Source: Devosia oryzisoli
GTDB lineage: Bacteria; Pseudomonadota; Alphaproteobacteria; Rhizobiales; Devosiaceae
DNA length: 64,000 bases
Assembly (NCBI RefSeq): GCF_014837245.1
Contig: NZ_JACYFU010000002.1
Span: 124,001-188,000 of the forward strand
Direction: 5' to 3'
Shown here: in pieces, positions 51,354-62,008 of the stretch
How the letters are laid out: every line of letters begins with the position of its first letter
How positions within the stretch are numbered: position 1 is the first letter of the stretch
Notes under the pieces: generated by a model
Seen by the model: the letters and a program-made list of their open reading frames with translations, nothing else
Told to the model about the DNA's origin: nothing
Database searches by the model: none
Position numbers and translations under genes: made by a program

Positions 51354-52264
51354 CGCGGCGCTATTACCGGCGGCGAGGGCCGCGCATTGGCGCGTTCGCG
51401 CAGCCAGATATAGAGGCCGCTGCCGACCACGATGGGCGCGCCCACATAGAGCCAGAGATCAGGCGGCTGATTGAAGATGAGCCAGCTCGAGGCAGCCAAG
51501 AAGATGATCTGGAAGTAGGCGAACGGCGCCAGCACCGAGGCCGGAGCGAAGCCCGAGGCCATCGTGATCAACTGGTGGCCAATGAAGCCAAAAATTCCGA
51601 CGGTGAAAAAGGTGATCCAGCCGTCCACGGTGCTTGGCCATACCCAGATGAACGGCACGAAGGGGGCCAGAAGCGCGGTGGCGAAGATGCCGACGTAGAA
51701 CTGGCTGGTGGCCGCGCTGTCATGGGCCGAAACCTTGCGCGTCAGCAGCATGTAGAACGCCGTGCTGAAGGCCGCAAAGAGACACAGCAACGCTGCGGGA
51801 TGAAAGGCATCGGTGCCCGGTCGCACGATCACCAGAACCCCGATGAACCCGACGCCGATGGCCGTCCAGCGCCGCCATCCCACCGTTTCGCCCAGCATGG
51901 GAATGGAAAGAGCAGAGATGAACAGGGGCGCTGTGAAGGCGATTGAACCGGTGACTGTCAGCGGGAGGTACTGCAGCGCCAGAAAATTGCAGCCTGTAGC
52001 GCCCAGAAGGGCCAGCGCGCGGAAGAATTGCAGGCGGATGTCCTGGGATTGCGCCATGGCCCATCCATGTCGCGGCAGATGGACGGTGGCGACGAGGCCC
52101 AAATGGATCACGTACCGCAGGAATACGATCTGCAGCGCCGGAATGCCGACAAGTCCAAGCCATTTGGCCGAGCTGTCGATGCCGGTGAACATGAAGTAAG
52201 CAGCCAGCGCGAGGCCGATGCCGAGGAGCCGCCGCTCGACGGGTGGCACAAAGGAAGATGACAT
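51350..52264 (-). CDS. DMT-superfamily (EamA) transporter
   Basis: A 304-residue membrane protein with about ten helices in two EamA repeats (the first around LALAAYFMFTGIDSSAKWL and LPLTVTGSIAFTAPLFISAL, the second around GIFGFIGHQLITMASGFAPA). Such carriers export metabolites or import sugars and nucleosides; substrate unknown. Convergent with ndh (4-base overlap). The 142-bp gap to the GH2 gene holds no recognisable element. Confidence 0.9.
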   Translation of the reverse strand: MSSSFVPPVERRLLGIGLALAAYFMFTGIDSSAKWLGLVGIPALQIVFLRYVIHLGLVATVHLPRHGWAMAQSQDIRLQFFRALALLGATGCNFLALQYLPLTVTGSIAFTAPLFISALSIPMLGETVGWRRWTAIGVGFIGVLVIVRPGTDAFHPAALLCLFAAFSTAFYMLLTRKVSAHDSAATSQFYVGIFATALLAPFVPFIWVWPSTVDGWITFFTVGIFGFIGHQLITMASGFAPASVLAPFAYFQIIFLAASSWLIFNQPPDLWLYVGAPIVVGSGLYIWLRERANARPSPPVIAPR

Positions 52265-52406
52265 TGCCGTTCCATTCGGCCGGGAGGTGGCCGATCATTG
52301 CCCCCAGCGTTGGCGAGGCGCCGGAGCAAGTCAACCTCATGTGGCGAAAAACTTGTATGGAAGTTCCGCTTGGTGCCGTCCCCCGCGTCGGAGGACGGCC
52401 AGTGCG

Positions 52407-54926
52407 TCAGAACGTCTGCGCGAGGTTGCTGACCTTGAGCGCGCCACCCAGATCCGCCGACGACACGGTTGCCCCGTGGCGGGGATGGAAGACAAGGTCA
52501 ACTGGCCGGCCCGGGAGCAGCGTGATCGCGTTGTCGGAGAAGTAACCGGGGGCGTCCACAGTCGCCGTGGTGAAAAAAGCTGGCGCGTCCGCTTGCAGTG
52601 TCAATACCGCCTTACCGTCTCGATCCGACCACCTTGCATCGACGTTGGGCTGCACCAGTTCGTACGCCTTATATGGCTTCGGGAAGAAGTCATTTTGGCC
52701 CAGGACGGTACTCTGGGAGTCGCTCCAGACGAAGGAGAGGAACTCATCCTCGGCCAGTTCAGCCGCCTCGATCGTTGCGGCCGTGATTGCTGCGTCTGGT
52801 CCGACCTCGCAGGTGCCTGAAAAGACGGTGCGCACGGGTCCGGACACCTTCACCGCCTGAACCTCGAGCGCAATGGTCGCGGACGTTCCGGTGTCGTTGA
52901 TGGCCCTGAGCAGGATCTGGTCCGGCATCTGTCCCTCGACCGGGGTGCCACGCGAGTTGGTCTCAACCTGAGACACCTGTGGGACGGCCACGAGGTTGAT
53001 CGGCAGGAAGAAGCGGCGCGCCATATAGTGCATCAGCTTCCACTGCCCGCCGTAGTCGAGGCTCGACCAGCTTGCCACGGGCCAGATGTCGTTGATCTGC
53101 CAATAGAGGGTGCCCATGCACCGCGGCTTGGTCGAACGCCAGTATTCGATGGCGGTCTTGATCGCCAGGCCCTGCTGGATCTGGCTGAGGAAGACCATCT
53201 GCTCGAAGTCGCGCGGGAAGCGGAAATACCGCGTCATCGTCTCGAGGATACGTGCATTGCCGCCAGCATTGCGCTGATGGTTCTCCATCACCGGCGAAGA
53301 CGGGTTCCGGTCCTTGGGCTCGGCAAAGGTCTCGATGACATTCATCGACGTAAACGACTGGAAACCGAATTCGGAGGCAAAGCGCGGGTTGACGCTACGG
53401 TAGGCGTCAAAGCTCTTGGCTGAATGCCAGACATCCCAATAGTGCAGGTCGCCGCGCGTGTCGGAATGCCAGCCGTCGGAGAAATCCATATAGCCCAAGG
53501 ATGGCGAGGACGGCCAAAAGCGGCGGGCCGGGTCCTCATCCTCGACAATCCGGTGCAGCATTGAGTTCAGCCGGTCGTAATTGGCGATGTAGCGCTCCTT
53601 GTCGGCGCGCGTCTCGGGGTACCAGTCAAGCGAGCCGATCACCTCGTTGTCGCCGCACCAGAGGGCGATCGAGGCGTGATGCGAGAGCCGTCGCACCTGC
53701 TGGGTGATCTCCAGCTCGACGTTCTTGAGGAACTCGCGATTGGAGGGATAGCTCATGCACGAGAACATGAAATCGTGCCAAAGCAGGATGCCCAGTTCGT
53801 CGCACAGATCGTAGAAATAGTCCGGCTCGTACTGCCCGCCGCCCCAGATGCGGAGCATATTCATGTTGGCGGCCTTGGCGCTCTCCAGCAGGTCCCGGAT
53901 GATGGCCGGCGTGATGCGGCTCGGAATGGCGTCGGCGGGGATCCAGTTGGCGCCCATCATCGTCATGTCGCGGCCGTTGACGCGGCACTTGAACGTGTGG
54001 TCGATCTCATCCTTCTCGACGACCCATTCGAGCCTGCGCAAACCGACTTTGCGCCGGGTGACTTCGCCCTCAAGGTTGGTGGTCAGTTCGTAGAGCGGCT
54101 GTTCGCCCTGGCCGGCCGGCCACCAAATCCGCGGGTTGCGAATGGTGACGTTGTGGGTGAAGACATTCTCGCCCTTTTGCACCACGACCTTATCGGTGAT
54201 GACCTGGCCGTCGATGCTATGCTCAAGCTCTACCTCACCTTGAGCGAAGGCGAAAACGCGAGTCTTGATCGCCAGTTCGACGGCGTTGTTGCCATGCACC
54301 TGGTCGATCTGGACACTCTCCTGTCGCGCCAGGCGCGACTTGCGCAGGCTCATCGTCCCGTAGATCCCGATCGGCATGGTGCAGATGCCCCAATCCCACC
54401 CCGCATGGCACGCGGCCTTGCGGATGAAGTTCATGTGGATGCCCTTGAGGCCGTTGGTCTGATAGTTCTTGGTGAACGGGATGGGGAAGGGATGGGCATC
54501 TGCCCGCGCCTTGGCGACATCGGGCGCGATCGCGAATTCGATCCGCAGCGTGTTCTCGCCCGCTCGTACCTTGCCGGTCACATCAATGTCGTTGCGAACA
54601 AAGCTGTTGTCGGTTCGGGCCACCTCCTCGCCGTTGAGGAAGATGGTTGCGATGCAGTCCACCTCCGACAGCGTCAGCGTGAGGTAGCCATCGATGTCGG
54701 CGGCGCTCGCTTCGAAGCGCCGCTCCATCGTCCAGGCCGTCTCGTTCACCCACATCACCAGCTTCTCGTTCTCGCCGAAATAAGGATCGGGGATCAGATC
54801 GGCGGCGAGAAGGGCACCGTGGACGTCCCCCGGCAGGGAAATGCTGGTCGCGATCTGCCGCCCGGGCGCGGTGAGCGCATACTGACCCGAAAGATCGAGG
54901 GATGTGTAGTTGGCTGGCACAGGCAT
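52407..54926 (-). CDS. Glycoside hydrolase family 2 beta-mannosidase
   Basis: An 839-residue GH2 enzyme removing terminal beta-mannose from oligosaccharides. The jelly-roll N-terminal domain ([28 protein letters not shown]) is typical of the beta-mannosidase branch, as is [21 protein letters not shown] with [13 protein letters not shown]. The catalytic acid/base Glu is in [10 protein letters not shown] (about 425) and the nucleophile Glu in ASEFGFQSF (about 520). No signal peptide is seen, so substrates must be imported. Start at 54926 (MPVPANY) follows a GAGAA with an 8-base spacer; 54932 is possible. It is alone, without a sugar transporter. Confidence 0.92.
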   Translation of the reverse strand: MPVPANYTSLDLSGQYALTAPGRQIATSISLPGDVHGALLAADLIPDPYFGENEKLVMWVNETAWTMERRFEASAADIDGYLTLTLSEVDCIATIFLNGEEVARTDNSFVRNDIDVTGKVRAGENTLRIEFAIAPDVAKARADAHPFPIPFTKNYQTNGLKGIHMNFIRKAACHAGWDWGICTMPIGIYGTMSLRKSRLARQESVQIDQVHGNNAVELAIKTRVFAFAQGEVELEHSIDGQVITDKVVVQKGENVFTHNVTIRNPRIWWPAGQGEQPLYELTTNLEGEVTRRKVGLRRLEWVVEKDEIDHTFKCRVNGRDMTMMGANWIPADAIPSRITPAIIRDLLESAKAANMNMLRIWGGGQYEPDYFYDLCDELGILLWHDFMFSCMSYPSNREFLKNVELEITQQVRRLSHHASIALWCGDNEVIGSLDWYPETRADKERYIANYDRLNSMLHRIVEDEDPARRFWPSSPSLGYMDFSDGWHSDTRGDLHYWDVWHSAKSFDAYRSVNPRFASEFGFQSFTSMNVIETFAEPKDRNPSSPVMENHQRNAGGNARILETMTRYFRFPRDFEQMVFLSQIQQGLAIKTAIEYWRSTKPRCMGTLYWQINDIWPVASWSSLDYGGQWKLMHYMARRFFLPINLVAVPQVSQVETNSRGTPVEGQMPDQILLRAINDTGTSATIALEVQAVKVSGPVRTVFSGTCEVGPDAAITAATIEAAELAEDEFLSFVWSDSQSTVLGQNDFFPKPYKAYELVQPNVDARWSDRDGKAVLTLQADAPAFFTTATVDAPGYFSDNAITLLPGRPVDLVFHPRHGATVSSADLGGALKVSNLAQTF

Positions 54927-54972
54927 GAGCATTTCTCGCAGGAGGGTTGCGGATTGGCAGGGTCTGGAGCGC

Positions 54973-54980
54973 AATCGATT
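54973..54980. promoter_or_regulatory. Small palindrome before beta-mannosidase
   Basis: AATCGATT, with outer GC...TC, lies 47 bases before the start of the GH2 gene. The central CG and spacing fit a LacI-family site. The evidence is weak and 8-bp palindromes are common. Confidence 0.25.
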
Positions 54981-55159
54981 TCAAGGATGTTCTAGCGAGA
55001 GTCAGCCTGCGTTCCAATGGGTTGCCGCTCCAGTTTCATCGTAAATTTGCATCGTTGCAGTTGCGGCATGTGCAAAGGCTGCAAGACGGCCTCCGGCCTT
55101 TTCCTTGTGTTAGGAAATTTGATCCTAGGCTCTTTTTCAGTTCGACAAGAGAGCAACCC

Positions 55160-57139
55160 GTGATCCGGCGCATCTTTCGCATAGTGTTCAAGCCACCAGA
55201 CACGCCCGAACTCGCCCTGGCGCAGTGGAATGCGCTCAGCCGGCAGATTCCGCTGCTCTACATTATGCTGCTGGCGAACACCTGGGTGCTGGCCCTCACC
55301 CACTTCGGAAGAGCGCCGCGATTCCTTACCCTCTACATCCCTTCGACGCTCACGGTCGTTGGCATTGTGAGAACCTCGGTGTGGTTGCGCGGCCGCAACG
55401 CGCCGGTGTCTGCACACCAGGCTCTGCGTGCCCTTCGGGGCCCAATCTGGATCGCTGGCACTCTGGCGGTCGGCTTCACCGCCTGGAGCCTCAGCCTCTA
55501 TGGCTATGGCGACGCCTACATGCAGTCCCACGTCGCCTTCTACATGGGCGTTACAACCATCGGCTGCATGTTTTGCCTCATGCATGTCCGGGCGGCGGCC
55601 TTCCTCGTTGGCGTGGTTGCCCTGCTGCCGTTCTCCGCGTTCTTTGCCATTTCCGGCCAACAGACGCTGGTGGCCATTGCCATCAACATGGTGCTGGTGG
55701 TTGCAGGGCTCGGCTACATTCTCGTTGCCAACAATTCGGACTTCGCCGAACTCGTGGCCTCGCGGGCCGAAATGGCGAGGCGCCAGGCAGAGGCACAGAG
55801 GCTGCTGACGGAGAACGTCCGGCTGGCCAGCACCGATGCCCTGACCGGTCTGCCCAACCAGCGCAGCTTCGAGCTCTTTCTGACGCATGCCCTTGCGGAG
55901 GAAGCCGCGGGGGGCGCTGGAGTGGCCGTTGCGATCGCCGACATCGACCGCTTCAAGTCCATCAACCAGATCTTCGGACAGTTGGCCGGTGACAGCGTCA
56001 TCGTCGAAATGGGACACCGGCTGGAAAAGCTGCGGCGGCCGGACAGCTTCGTGGCGCGTCTTGAGGGAAACCGGTTCGGCCTCGTGCTGCGCGGCGACGT
56101 CACTCCAGTGGCGCTGAACAAGACAAGTGCCATGATCGGGCATGCGCTGCACAAGGCATTCGACGTGCCGGCAGGGGTGATCCGCCTCTCGACCTCGCTT
56201 GGCCTTGCCGTGGCAGAGGCAGGTGATACAGCAGCTGCCCTTTACGACCGTGCCGACTACGCAACTTCGGTCGCTAAACGCGAGGCCCAGGGAAGTGCTG
56301 TGATCTTTGGCTGCGAACACGCCCTCGAAATTCGTCGTGTTCGGCAAATGGAGCACCTTCTGCACACCGCCGACCTCGAACAGGAGATACACATCCTCCT
56401 GCAGCCCCAGTTCGATATTTCGCAGGGGCAAACCACGGGCTTCGAAGTCTTGGCGCGTTGGCGCAGCCCTGTTCTGGGCGAAGTCTCGCCGGCGGAATTC
56501 GTGCCGATGGCGGAGCGGACCGGGCAGATCACGAGGATCACCCAGACGATCCTGCGCAAGGCGTTGACTGTGACCGCCACCCTGCCCCGGCCTCTGCGCG
56601 TGTCCGTCAATCTCTCCGCCAACGACATCGGCTCCCCAAGCGCCATCGACGGCATCGTATCGCTGGTGCGTGAGCATGCGGGGCCGTGCCGGATCGACTT
56701 CGAGATCACGGAAACGGCGCTGATGCGGGATCTGGCCCAGGCGAACCAATCGCTGCTGGCCCTCCTGGGACTGGGCGCCCGAATTGCCCTCGATGACTTC
56801 GGCACCGGCCATTCCAGCCTCACCCACGTGCAGAAGCTGCCGCTGCATCGCATCAAGATCGACCGGAGCTTTGTGGCCGAAGTCACCACTGACACGGCTA
56901 GCCGCGCCATCATCAAGACGGTGATCGACCTTTGCCGAAACCTCGGGATATCCTGCGTCTTCGAAGGCATTGAGACGGAGGAGCAACTCGATGGCCTGAT
57001 TGGCCTCGGTGGAACGGTGATGCAGGGCTATCTGTTCGGCCGCCCGATGACCCCTCAAGCCGCCCTCGACCACCTCAAGGCAGAAGACAGCTATGTTCAC
57101 AGCGCCAGACGCGACCACATGATGGGCGTAGCAGGATAG
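55160..57139 (+). CDS. GGDEF-EAL protein with degenerate GGDEF (probable c-di-GMP phosphodiesterase)
   Basis: A 659-residue signalling protein. Residues 25-195 hold about six membrane helices (IPLLYIMLLANTWVLAL onward), then a GGDEF domain (about 230-390) and an EAL domain (about 400-655). The GGDEF signature reads EGNRF (about residue 302), so the cyclase activity is probably lost, and the inhibitory RxxD site is not intact. The EAL domain keeps EVLARW (about 429), NLSANDI, FEITETAL, the DDFGTGHSSL loop and IKIDRSF, so it should hydrolyse c-di-GMP. GTG at 55160 is chosen because it starts just before the first helix; in-frame sequence upstream is not family-like. Divergent from the GH2 gene. 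Confidence 0.9.
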   Translation: MIRRIFRIVFKPPDTPELALAQWNALSRQIPLLYIMLLANTWVLALTHFGRAPRFLTLYIPSTLTVVGIVRTSVWLRGRNAPVSAHQALRALRGPIWIAGTLAVGFTAWSLSLYGYGDAYMQSHVAFYMGVTTIGCMFCLMHVRAAAFLVGVVALLPFSAFFAISGQQTLVAIAINMVLVVAGLGYILVANNSDFAELVASRAEMARRQAEAQRLLTENVRLASTDALTGLPNQRSFELFLTHALAEEAAGGAGVAVAIADIDRFKSINQIFGQLAGDSVIVEMGHRLEKLRRPDSFVARLEGNRFGLVLRGDVTPVALNKTSAMIGHALHKAFDVPAGVIRLSTSLGLAVAEAGDTAAALYDRADYATSVAKREAQGSAVIFGCEHALEIRRVRQMEHLLHTADLEQEIHILLQPQFDISQGQTTGFEVLARWRSPVLGEVSPAEFVPMAERTGQITRITQTILRKALTVTATLPRPLRVSVNLSANDIGSPSAIDGIVSLVREHAGPCRIDFEITETALMRDLAQANQSLLALLGLGARIALDDFGTGHSSLTHVQKLPLHRIKIDRSFVAEVTTDTASRAIIKTVIDLCRNLGISCVFEGIETEEQLDGLIGLGGTVMQGYLFGRPMTPQAALDHLKAEDSYVHSARRDHMMGVAG

Positions 57140-57163
57140 GAAAAAGCGCGGCCTAGGCCGCGC
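57140..57163 (-). terminator. Intrinsic terminator of ABC exporter gene
   Basis: GCGCGGCC-TA-GGCCGCGC, a perfect 18-bp palindrome, followed on the minus strand by TTTTTCC. It lies between the convergent GGDEF-EAL gene and the ABC gene and may also act for the former. Confidence 0.88.
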
Positions 57164-57174
57164 CTCTCATGACT

Positions 57175-59025
57175 CTATTGTGCCGCCTCTTCGGGCTGGT
57201 CCGCGTCGATGAAGCCACCGGACTGCCGGTGCCAGAGCTGGCTGTAGATGCCGCCGGAATCCACCAGTTGCGCGTGGCTCCCCTGCTCAACGATCCGCCC
57301 CTTATCGAGCACAACCAACCGATCCATCATGGCGATGGTGGAGAGCCGATGGGCGATGGCAATCACGGTCTTGCCTTCCATCAAGCGGACGAGTTGGCTC
57401 TGGATTGCCGCCTCCACCTCGGAATCCAGGGCGGACGTCGCCTCGTCGAGCACCAGTATCGGGGCGTTCTTGAGCAGGACGCGAGCAATGGCGATACGCT
57501 GCCGTTGGCCACCCGAGAGTTTTACGCCCCGCTCGCCGACATGGGCATCATATCCCTTGCGGCCCTTTGGATCGGTCAGCGTCTCGATGAAGTCGGACGC
57601 TTCCGCCTGCTCGGCGGCAGCACGCATCATCGCCTCGGTCGCATCTGGGCGGCCGTAGAGAATGTTGTCCCGCACGGAACGGTGCAACAGGGACGTGTCC
57701 TGCGTGACGACGCCGATATTGGCCCGCAGGCTATCCTGGGTGACGCCGGCGATATCCTCGCCATCGATCAGAATGCGGCCACCCTGCCGGTCATAGAAGC
57801 GCAGTAGCAGGTTGACGATGGTCGACTTTCCGGCGCCGGAGCGGCCGACGAGGCCGATCTTCTCGCCAGGGCGAATGTGCAGATCGAGATTGTCAATGAC
57901 GCCCGAGGACTTTCCATAGTGAAAGCTCACCTTGTCGAACCGGATATCGCCCTGCACTTGCGGCAGCCGCTTGGCGTCCGGCCTGTCGGTGACGACGCGC
58001 GGCAGCGAGATCGAGGAAATACCGTCCTTGACGGTGCCGATATTCTCGAACAGCGACGACATCTCCCACATCACCCACTGGCTCATGCCTTGGAAGCGCA
58101 TCACGAGGCCCAGCGAAACGGCGATGGCCCCGGGGCTCATGAGGCCGCCCATCCAGAGCCAGATGCCGATGGCACCAACGCCGAACAGCAACAGGGCATT
58201 GGACCAGAGGACCAGCATGTTGAGCACGGTGAACAGCCGCATCTGCCGGTAGACGGTGCCGAGAAAATCATCCATCGCCTCCTTGGCGTAGGTCTCCTCG
58301 CGGTTCGAGTGCGAGAACAGCTTCACCGTGGCGATGTTGGTATAGCTGTCGACGATGCGGCCGGTCATCATGGAGCGCGCGTCGGCCTGCGCCTGGGAAA
58401 TCTTGCCCATGCGCGGGATGAAGTAGACCATCATCGACACATAGGCGACGAGCCAGACCAGGAACGGGATCGCCAGGCGCCAGTCCGCTGAAGCGGCCAG
58501 GATGACCGCGCCGGTGAAGTAGACGACGACATAGACAAGCATGTCGAGCAGCTTCATCACCACCTCGCGCACGGCGAGCGAGGTCTGCATCAGCTTGGCG
58601 CCGATGCGGCCGGCAAACTCGTCCTGGAAGTAGCTCATCGACTGACGGATCAGGTACCGGTGGCTCATCCAGCGGATGCGCTGGGGGAAGTTGCCCAGCA
58701 GCGTCTGATGCATGGTCAGTGTCGAGACCAGCGCGATGGCAGGCAAGACGAACACCACCATGGCGCCCATCAGCGCCAGTCTCCAGCCGTCCGTCTGCAG
58801 GAACGTCTCGCGGTTGGCCCCGGCCAGCCAGTTCACGACATCCCCGATAAAGCCGAAGACGACGATCTCGCCGATCGCGACGCCAGCGGCGGCGGCCGAC
58901 ATCAGCGCCAGCCAGCGCTTGGCGCCGTGGCTATAGTGGAGGCAGAAGGCCAGGAGGCCTTTGGGCGGCTCCTCGGGTTCACCGACCGGATAGGGATCGA
59001 GCCGCTTTTCGAACCAACGCAACAT
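57175..59025 (-). CDS. ABC exporter (half transporter, MsbA-like)
   Basis: A 616-residue half transporter: six-helix membrane domain (about 30-320, RWLALMSAAAAGVAIGEIVVF first) and ATPase domain (about 365-600). Walker A GRSGAGKSTIVN is near 398, signature LSGGQRQRIA near 503, and Walker B LVLDEATSALD follows. ATG at 59025 (MLRWFEKRLDPYP) is the likely start; an open frame 58 residues upstream is not conserved. It could export a lipid, peptide or drug; there is no partner gene. Confidence 0.92.
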   Translation of the reverse strand: MLRWFEKRLDPYPVGEPEEPPKGLLAFCLHYSHGAKRWLALMSAAAAGVAIGEIVVFGFIGDVVNWLAGANRETFLQTDGWRLALMGAMVVFVLPAIALVSTLTMHQTLLGNFPQRIRWMSHRYLIRQSMSYFQDEFAGRIGAKLMQTSLAVREVVMKLLDMLVYVVVYFTGAVILAASADWRLAIPFLVWLVAYVSMMVYFIPRMGKISQAQADARSMMTGRIVDSYTNIATVKLFSHSNREETYAKEAMDDFLGTVYRQMRLFTVLNMLVLWSNALLLFGVGAIGIWLWMGGLMSPGAIAVSLGLVMRFQGMSQWVMWEMSSLFENIGTVKDGISSISLPRVVTDRPDAKRLPQVQGDIRFDKVSFHYGKSSGVIDNLDLHIRPGEKIGLVGRSGAGKSTIVNLLLRFYDRQGGRILIDGEDIAGVTQDSLRANIGVVTQDTSLLHRSVRDNILYGRPDATEAMMRAAAEQAEASDFIETLTDPKGRKGYDAHVGERGVKLSGGQRQRIAIARVLLKNAPILVLDEATSALDSEVEAAIQSQLVRLMEGKTVIAIAHRLSTIAMMDRLVVLDKGRIVEQGSHAQLVDSGGIYSQLWHRQSGGFIDADQPEEAAQ

Positions 59026-59334
59026 GTTCAAGTACCACTTCGTGTCAAAGGCAGTCCCGCACCAGCGCGATGGCATCCGGCCCATCGGGGCCGACGCGTG
59101 GATGCCGCCGACGGAAGACTGCGTAAAATCGTGAGTCCGGCGCTCGATACACCCGCAATTGGTGCAGAGGAGCGGCGTGCCGATGGCTGCAACGCCCAAT
59201 TCCCCAATACCGTCTCATTTGCGGATGAAGAGATGGGCTATGCAGCCAGGAGCCGCATAGAATACATGAAGTTCCCGAGTCGGCTATTGCAAGATGGCCA
59301 CAACTTCCAGCCGCAGACATAACTGGATCGCTCC
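59026..59334. other. 309-bp divergent region between ABC exporter and pepN
   Basis: No coding sequence or hairpin that I can support. It must hold promoters for both genes, but I see no clear -35/-10 pair or palindrome. The pepN ribosome site is weak. Confidence 0.4.
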
Positions 59335-61971
59335 ATGCGCACAGAGACCGAACACACGATCTACCTTAAGGACTATGCGCCGACGCCCTACCGGATTGTG
59401 ACAGTAGAGCTCGATTTCAAGATCCTCGAGGAAAAGACCCGCGTCCGCGCCCAACTGACGATCGAGCCGCGGCCGGAGACGGAACCTGGGACACCGTTGG
59501 TGCTGGACGGCGATGGCCTGACACTCGACAGCATTGCCATTGACGGCCTGCCGCTCGTGCTTTCGGCCTATCTCGCCGACGAAAACGGGTTGACCCTGGT
59601 CGAACCGCCGCATCGCCGCTTCGTGCTCGAGACGGAAGTCTTCCTCGACCCTGCAGCGAACAAGAAGCTTATGGGACTCTACCGCTCGGGCGGCACCTGG
59701 TGCACCCAGTGCGAGCCGGAAGGCTTCCGCCGCATCACCTATTACTTGGACCGTCCGGATATCCTTGCGCCCTTCAAGGTCCGCATCACGGCCCCGCTGG
59801 CTGTCGCACCAGTCCTCTTGTCGAATGGCAATCTGATCGACAAGGGAGATGCCGGCGACGGGCTGCATTTTGCCCTCTGGGAAGACCCCTTCCCTAAGCC
59901 GTCCTACCTCTTCGCCTTGGTCGCCGGTAATCTCGGATCGATCACCGACAGCTTCACCACCATGAGTGGCCGGAAGGTTGATCTCGCCATCTACTGCACC
60001 CACGGCAAGGAGAGCGAGTGCCTCTACGCCATGGACAGCCTCAAGCGCTCCATGGCCTGGGACGAGCGTCGTTTCGGCCGGGAATATGATCTCGACGTCT
60101 TCAACATCGTCGCCGTCTCCGACTTCAACTTCGGGGCCATGGAGAACAAGGGACTCAACATCTTCAACGACAAGCTGGTGTTCGCTTCTCCCGAAACGGC
60201 CAGCGATGCCAACTACGGCAATATCGAGCGCGTAATCGCGCACGAGTACTTCCACAACTGGACGGGCGACCGCATCACCTGTCGCGACTGGTTTCAGCTG
60301 TGCCTTAAGGAGGGTCTGACAGTCTACCGCGATCAGGAGTTTTCCTCCGACGAGCGCAGCCGTCCGGTGCAGCGCATTCACGACGTGCAGAACCTGCGCA
60401 CCCTGCAGTTCCCCGAGGATGGCGGCCCGCTGGCCCACCCGCCCCGGCCGGATCGCTATCGGGAGATCAACAACTTCTATACGACCACGGTCTACGAGAA
60501 GGGCTCGGAGATTGTCCGCATGCTCTCAACGCTGCTCGGCGAAGCGGGCTTCCGCAAAGGGATGGATCTCTATTTCGAGCGGCATGACGGCGACGCGACG
60601 ACCATCGAGGCCTTTATCAAGGTGTTCGAAGACGCAAACGGGGTCGACCTTGCCCAGTTCGCGCAATGGTACCTGCAGGCTGGCACACCCGAAGTCACGG
60701 TTTCCGACGAGTATGACAGCGCCACGCAGACCTATCGCCTGAACCTGAGCCAGAAGACTAAGCCGACTCCCAATCAGCCGGACAAGCCGCCCTTCGTCAT
60801 CCCGGTGCGCTTTGGACTTGTCGGGCCGAACGGGAGCCCGATGGGCTGGAGCGGCGTCAGCGGTGGCACCGTGCAGGAGGATGTCATCGTTCTTGATGAA
60901 GAGAGCGTGACGCTGACCTTCACAGGGGTCGCTAACAAGCCGGTGCCGTCGTTGTTCCGCGGCTTTTCTGCACCGGTTCGTGTTGTCTCGAACATGGACC
61001 TCGAGACGCTTCTGTTCCTGGCACGGCACGACAGCGACCCATTCAACCGCTGGGACGCATTGCAGACCGCCGCGACCCGCCTGCTGTCCGAGGGCGCCCA
61101 GGGTCGGGCCTGGACCGGGGACGCCGTCGATGCGCTGCGCGACGCCCTGGTCGAAACCGTCCAGGACCCGTCACTGGATGATGCGTTCAAGGCGCAGGCC
61201 ATCAGCCTGCCTGGGGAAGGCGTCATTGCCCGGCAGATCGGAGAGAACGTCGACCCGGACGCGGTTGCCAGGGCCAGGCGGCAGATGATCCGGGAACTCG
61301 TGGCCCCGGTCGGTGCGGCACTCGAGCGCCGCTACGAGGAGCTGACGATCTCCGACCCCTATAGCCCCGATGCCGCGCAAGCCGGCCGCCGCTCCTTGCG
61401 CAACGGCTTGCTGTCGCTCCTCGTGGCCGGAACGGAAACGGGCGGGCAACTAGCGGCGCGGCAATACGAAACAGCGAGCAACATGACGGACCGGTATGCT
61501 GCCATGGCCATTTCGGCTCACAACTGGACCGGCGAGGCCCCAGCCCTGCTTGGCGACTTCCGGACGCGCTTTGCCGGTGATCCCCTCGTATTCGACAAAT
61601 GGCTGACGGCTTCGGCGCAGGCACCTGACGACGGCGTCGTCGAACGCATCAGGGCCACACTGGCCGCTCCTGACTTCCCGCGCACCAACCCAAATCGTCT
61701 CCGCTCGCTGCTGGCCAGCTTCGTCATGAGCAATCCGGTCCAGTTCGCCCGTGCCGATGGGGCAGGCTATGCGATGGTGACGGAAGCAGTCGCAGAGATC
61801 GACAAGGTGAACCCACAGGTTGCCTCGCGGATCCTGACGGGGTTCCGGACTCTGCCGAGCCTCGAAAGCGCCCGTCAGGCGGCGGGACGAAGCGCCCTTG
61901 AGGCTCTTCGCGCGCAGCACAAACTGAGCCGAAACAGCAGCGACATTATCGATCGCATATTGGGCAATTAG
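59335..61971 (+). CDS. pepN: Aminopeptidase N (M1 family)
   Basis: An 878-residue zinc metalloprotease of the bacterial PepN type, removing N-terminal residues from peptides in the cytoplasm. The exopeptidase motif GAMENKGLNIF is at about 268 and the zinc motif HEYFHNWTGDR with the distal Glu in LKEGLTVYRDQEF at about 303-332. The N-terminal beta domain starts at TIYLKDYAPTPYRI and the C-terminal helical superdomain is complete. ATG at 59335 fits the family. A hairpin follows the stop. Length is typical. Confidence 0.96.
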   Translation: MRTETEHTIYLKDYAPTPYRIVTVELDFKILEEKTRVRAQLTIEPRPETEPGTPLVLDGDGLTLDSIAIDGLPLVLSAYLADENGLTLVEPPHRRFVLETEVFLDPAANKKLMGLYRSGGTWCTQCEPEGFRRITYYLDRPDILAPFKVRITAPLAVAPVLLSNGNLIDKGDAGDGLHFALWEDPFPKPSYLFALVAGNLGSITDSFTTMSGRKVDLAIYCTHGKESECLYAMDSLKRSMAWDERRFGREYDLDVFNIVAVSDFNFGAMENKGLNIFNDKLVFASPETASDANYGNIERVIAHEYFHNWTGDRITCRDWFQLCLKEGLTVYRDQEFSSDERSRPVQRIHDVQNLRTLQFPEDGGPLAHPPRPDRYREINNFYTTTVYEKGSEIVRMLSTLLGEAGFRKGMDLYFERHDGDATTIEAFIKVFEDANGVDLAQFAQWYLQAGTPEVTVSDEYDSATQTYRLNLSQKTKPTPNQPDKPPFVIPVRFGLVGPNGSPMGWSGVSGGTVQEDVIVLDEESVTLTFTGVANKPVPSLFRGFSAPVRVVSNMDLETLLFLARHDSDPFNRWDALQTAATRLLSEGAQGRAWTGDAVDALRDALVETVQDPSLDDAFKAQAISLPGEGVIARQIGENVDPDAVARARRQMIRELVAPVGAALERRYEELTISDPYSPDAAQAGRRSLRNGLLSLLVAGTETGGQLAARQYETASNMTDRYAAMAISAHNWTGEAPALLGDFRTRFAGDPLVFDKWLTASAQAPDDGVVERIRATLAAPDFPRTNPNRLRSLLASFVMSNPVQFARADGAGYAMVTEAVAEIDKVNPQVASRILTGFRTLPSLESARQAAGRSALEALRAQHKLSRNSSDIIDRILGN

Positions 61972-61980
61972 GATCTTCGC

Positions 61981-62008
61981 GGCGGCGGGTTGCCTTCAAC
62001 TCGCCGCC
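61981..62008 (+). terminator. Hairpin after pepN
   Basis: GGCGGCGGGTTG/CAACTCGCCGCC (12 bp, one mismatch) with a CCTT tetraloop. No strong U-run follows, so it may be a partial terminator or mRNA 3'-end stabiliser. Confidence 0.6.
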
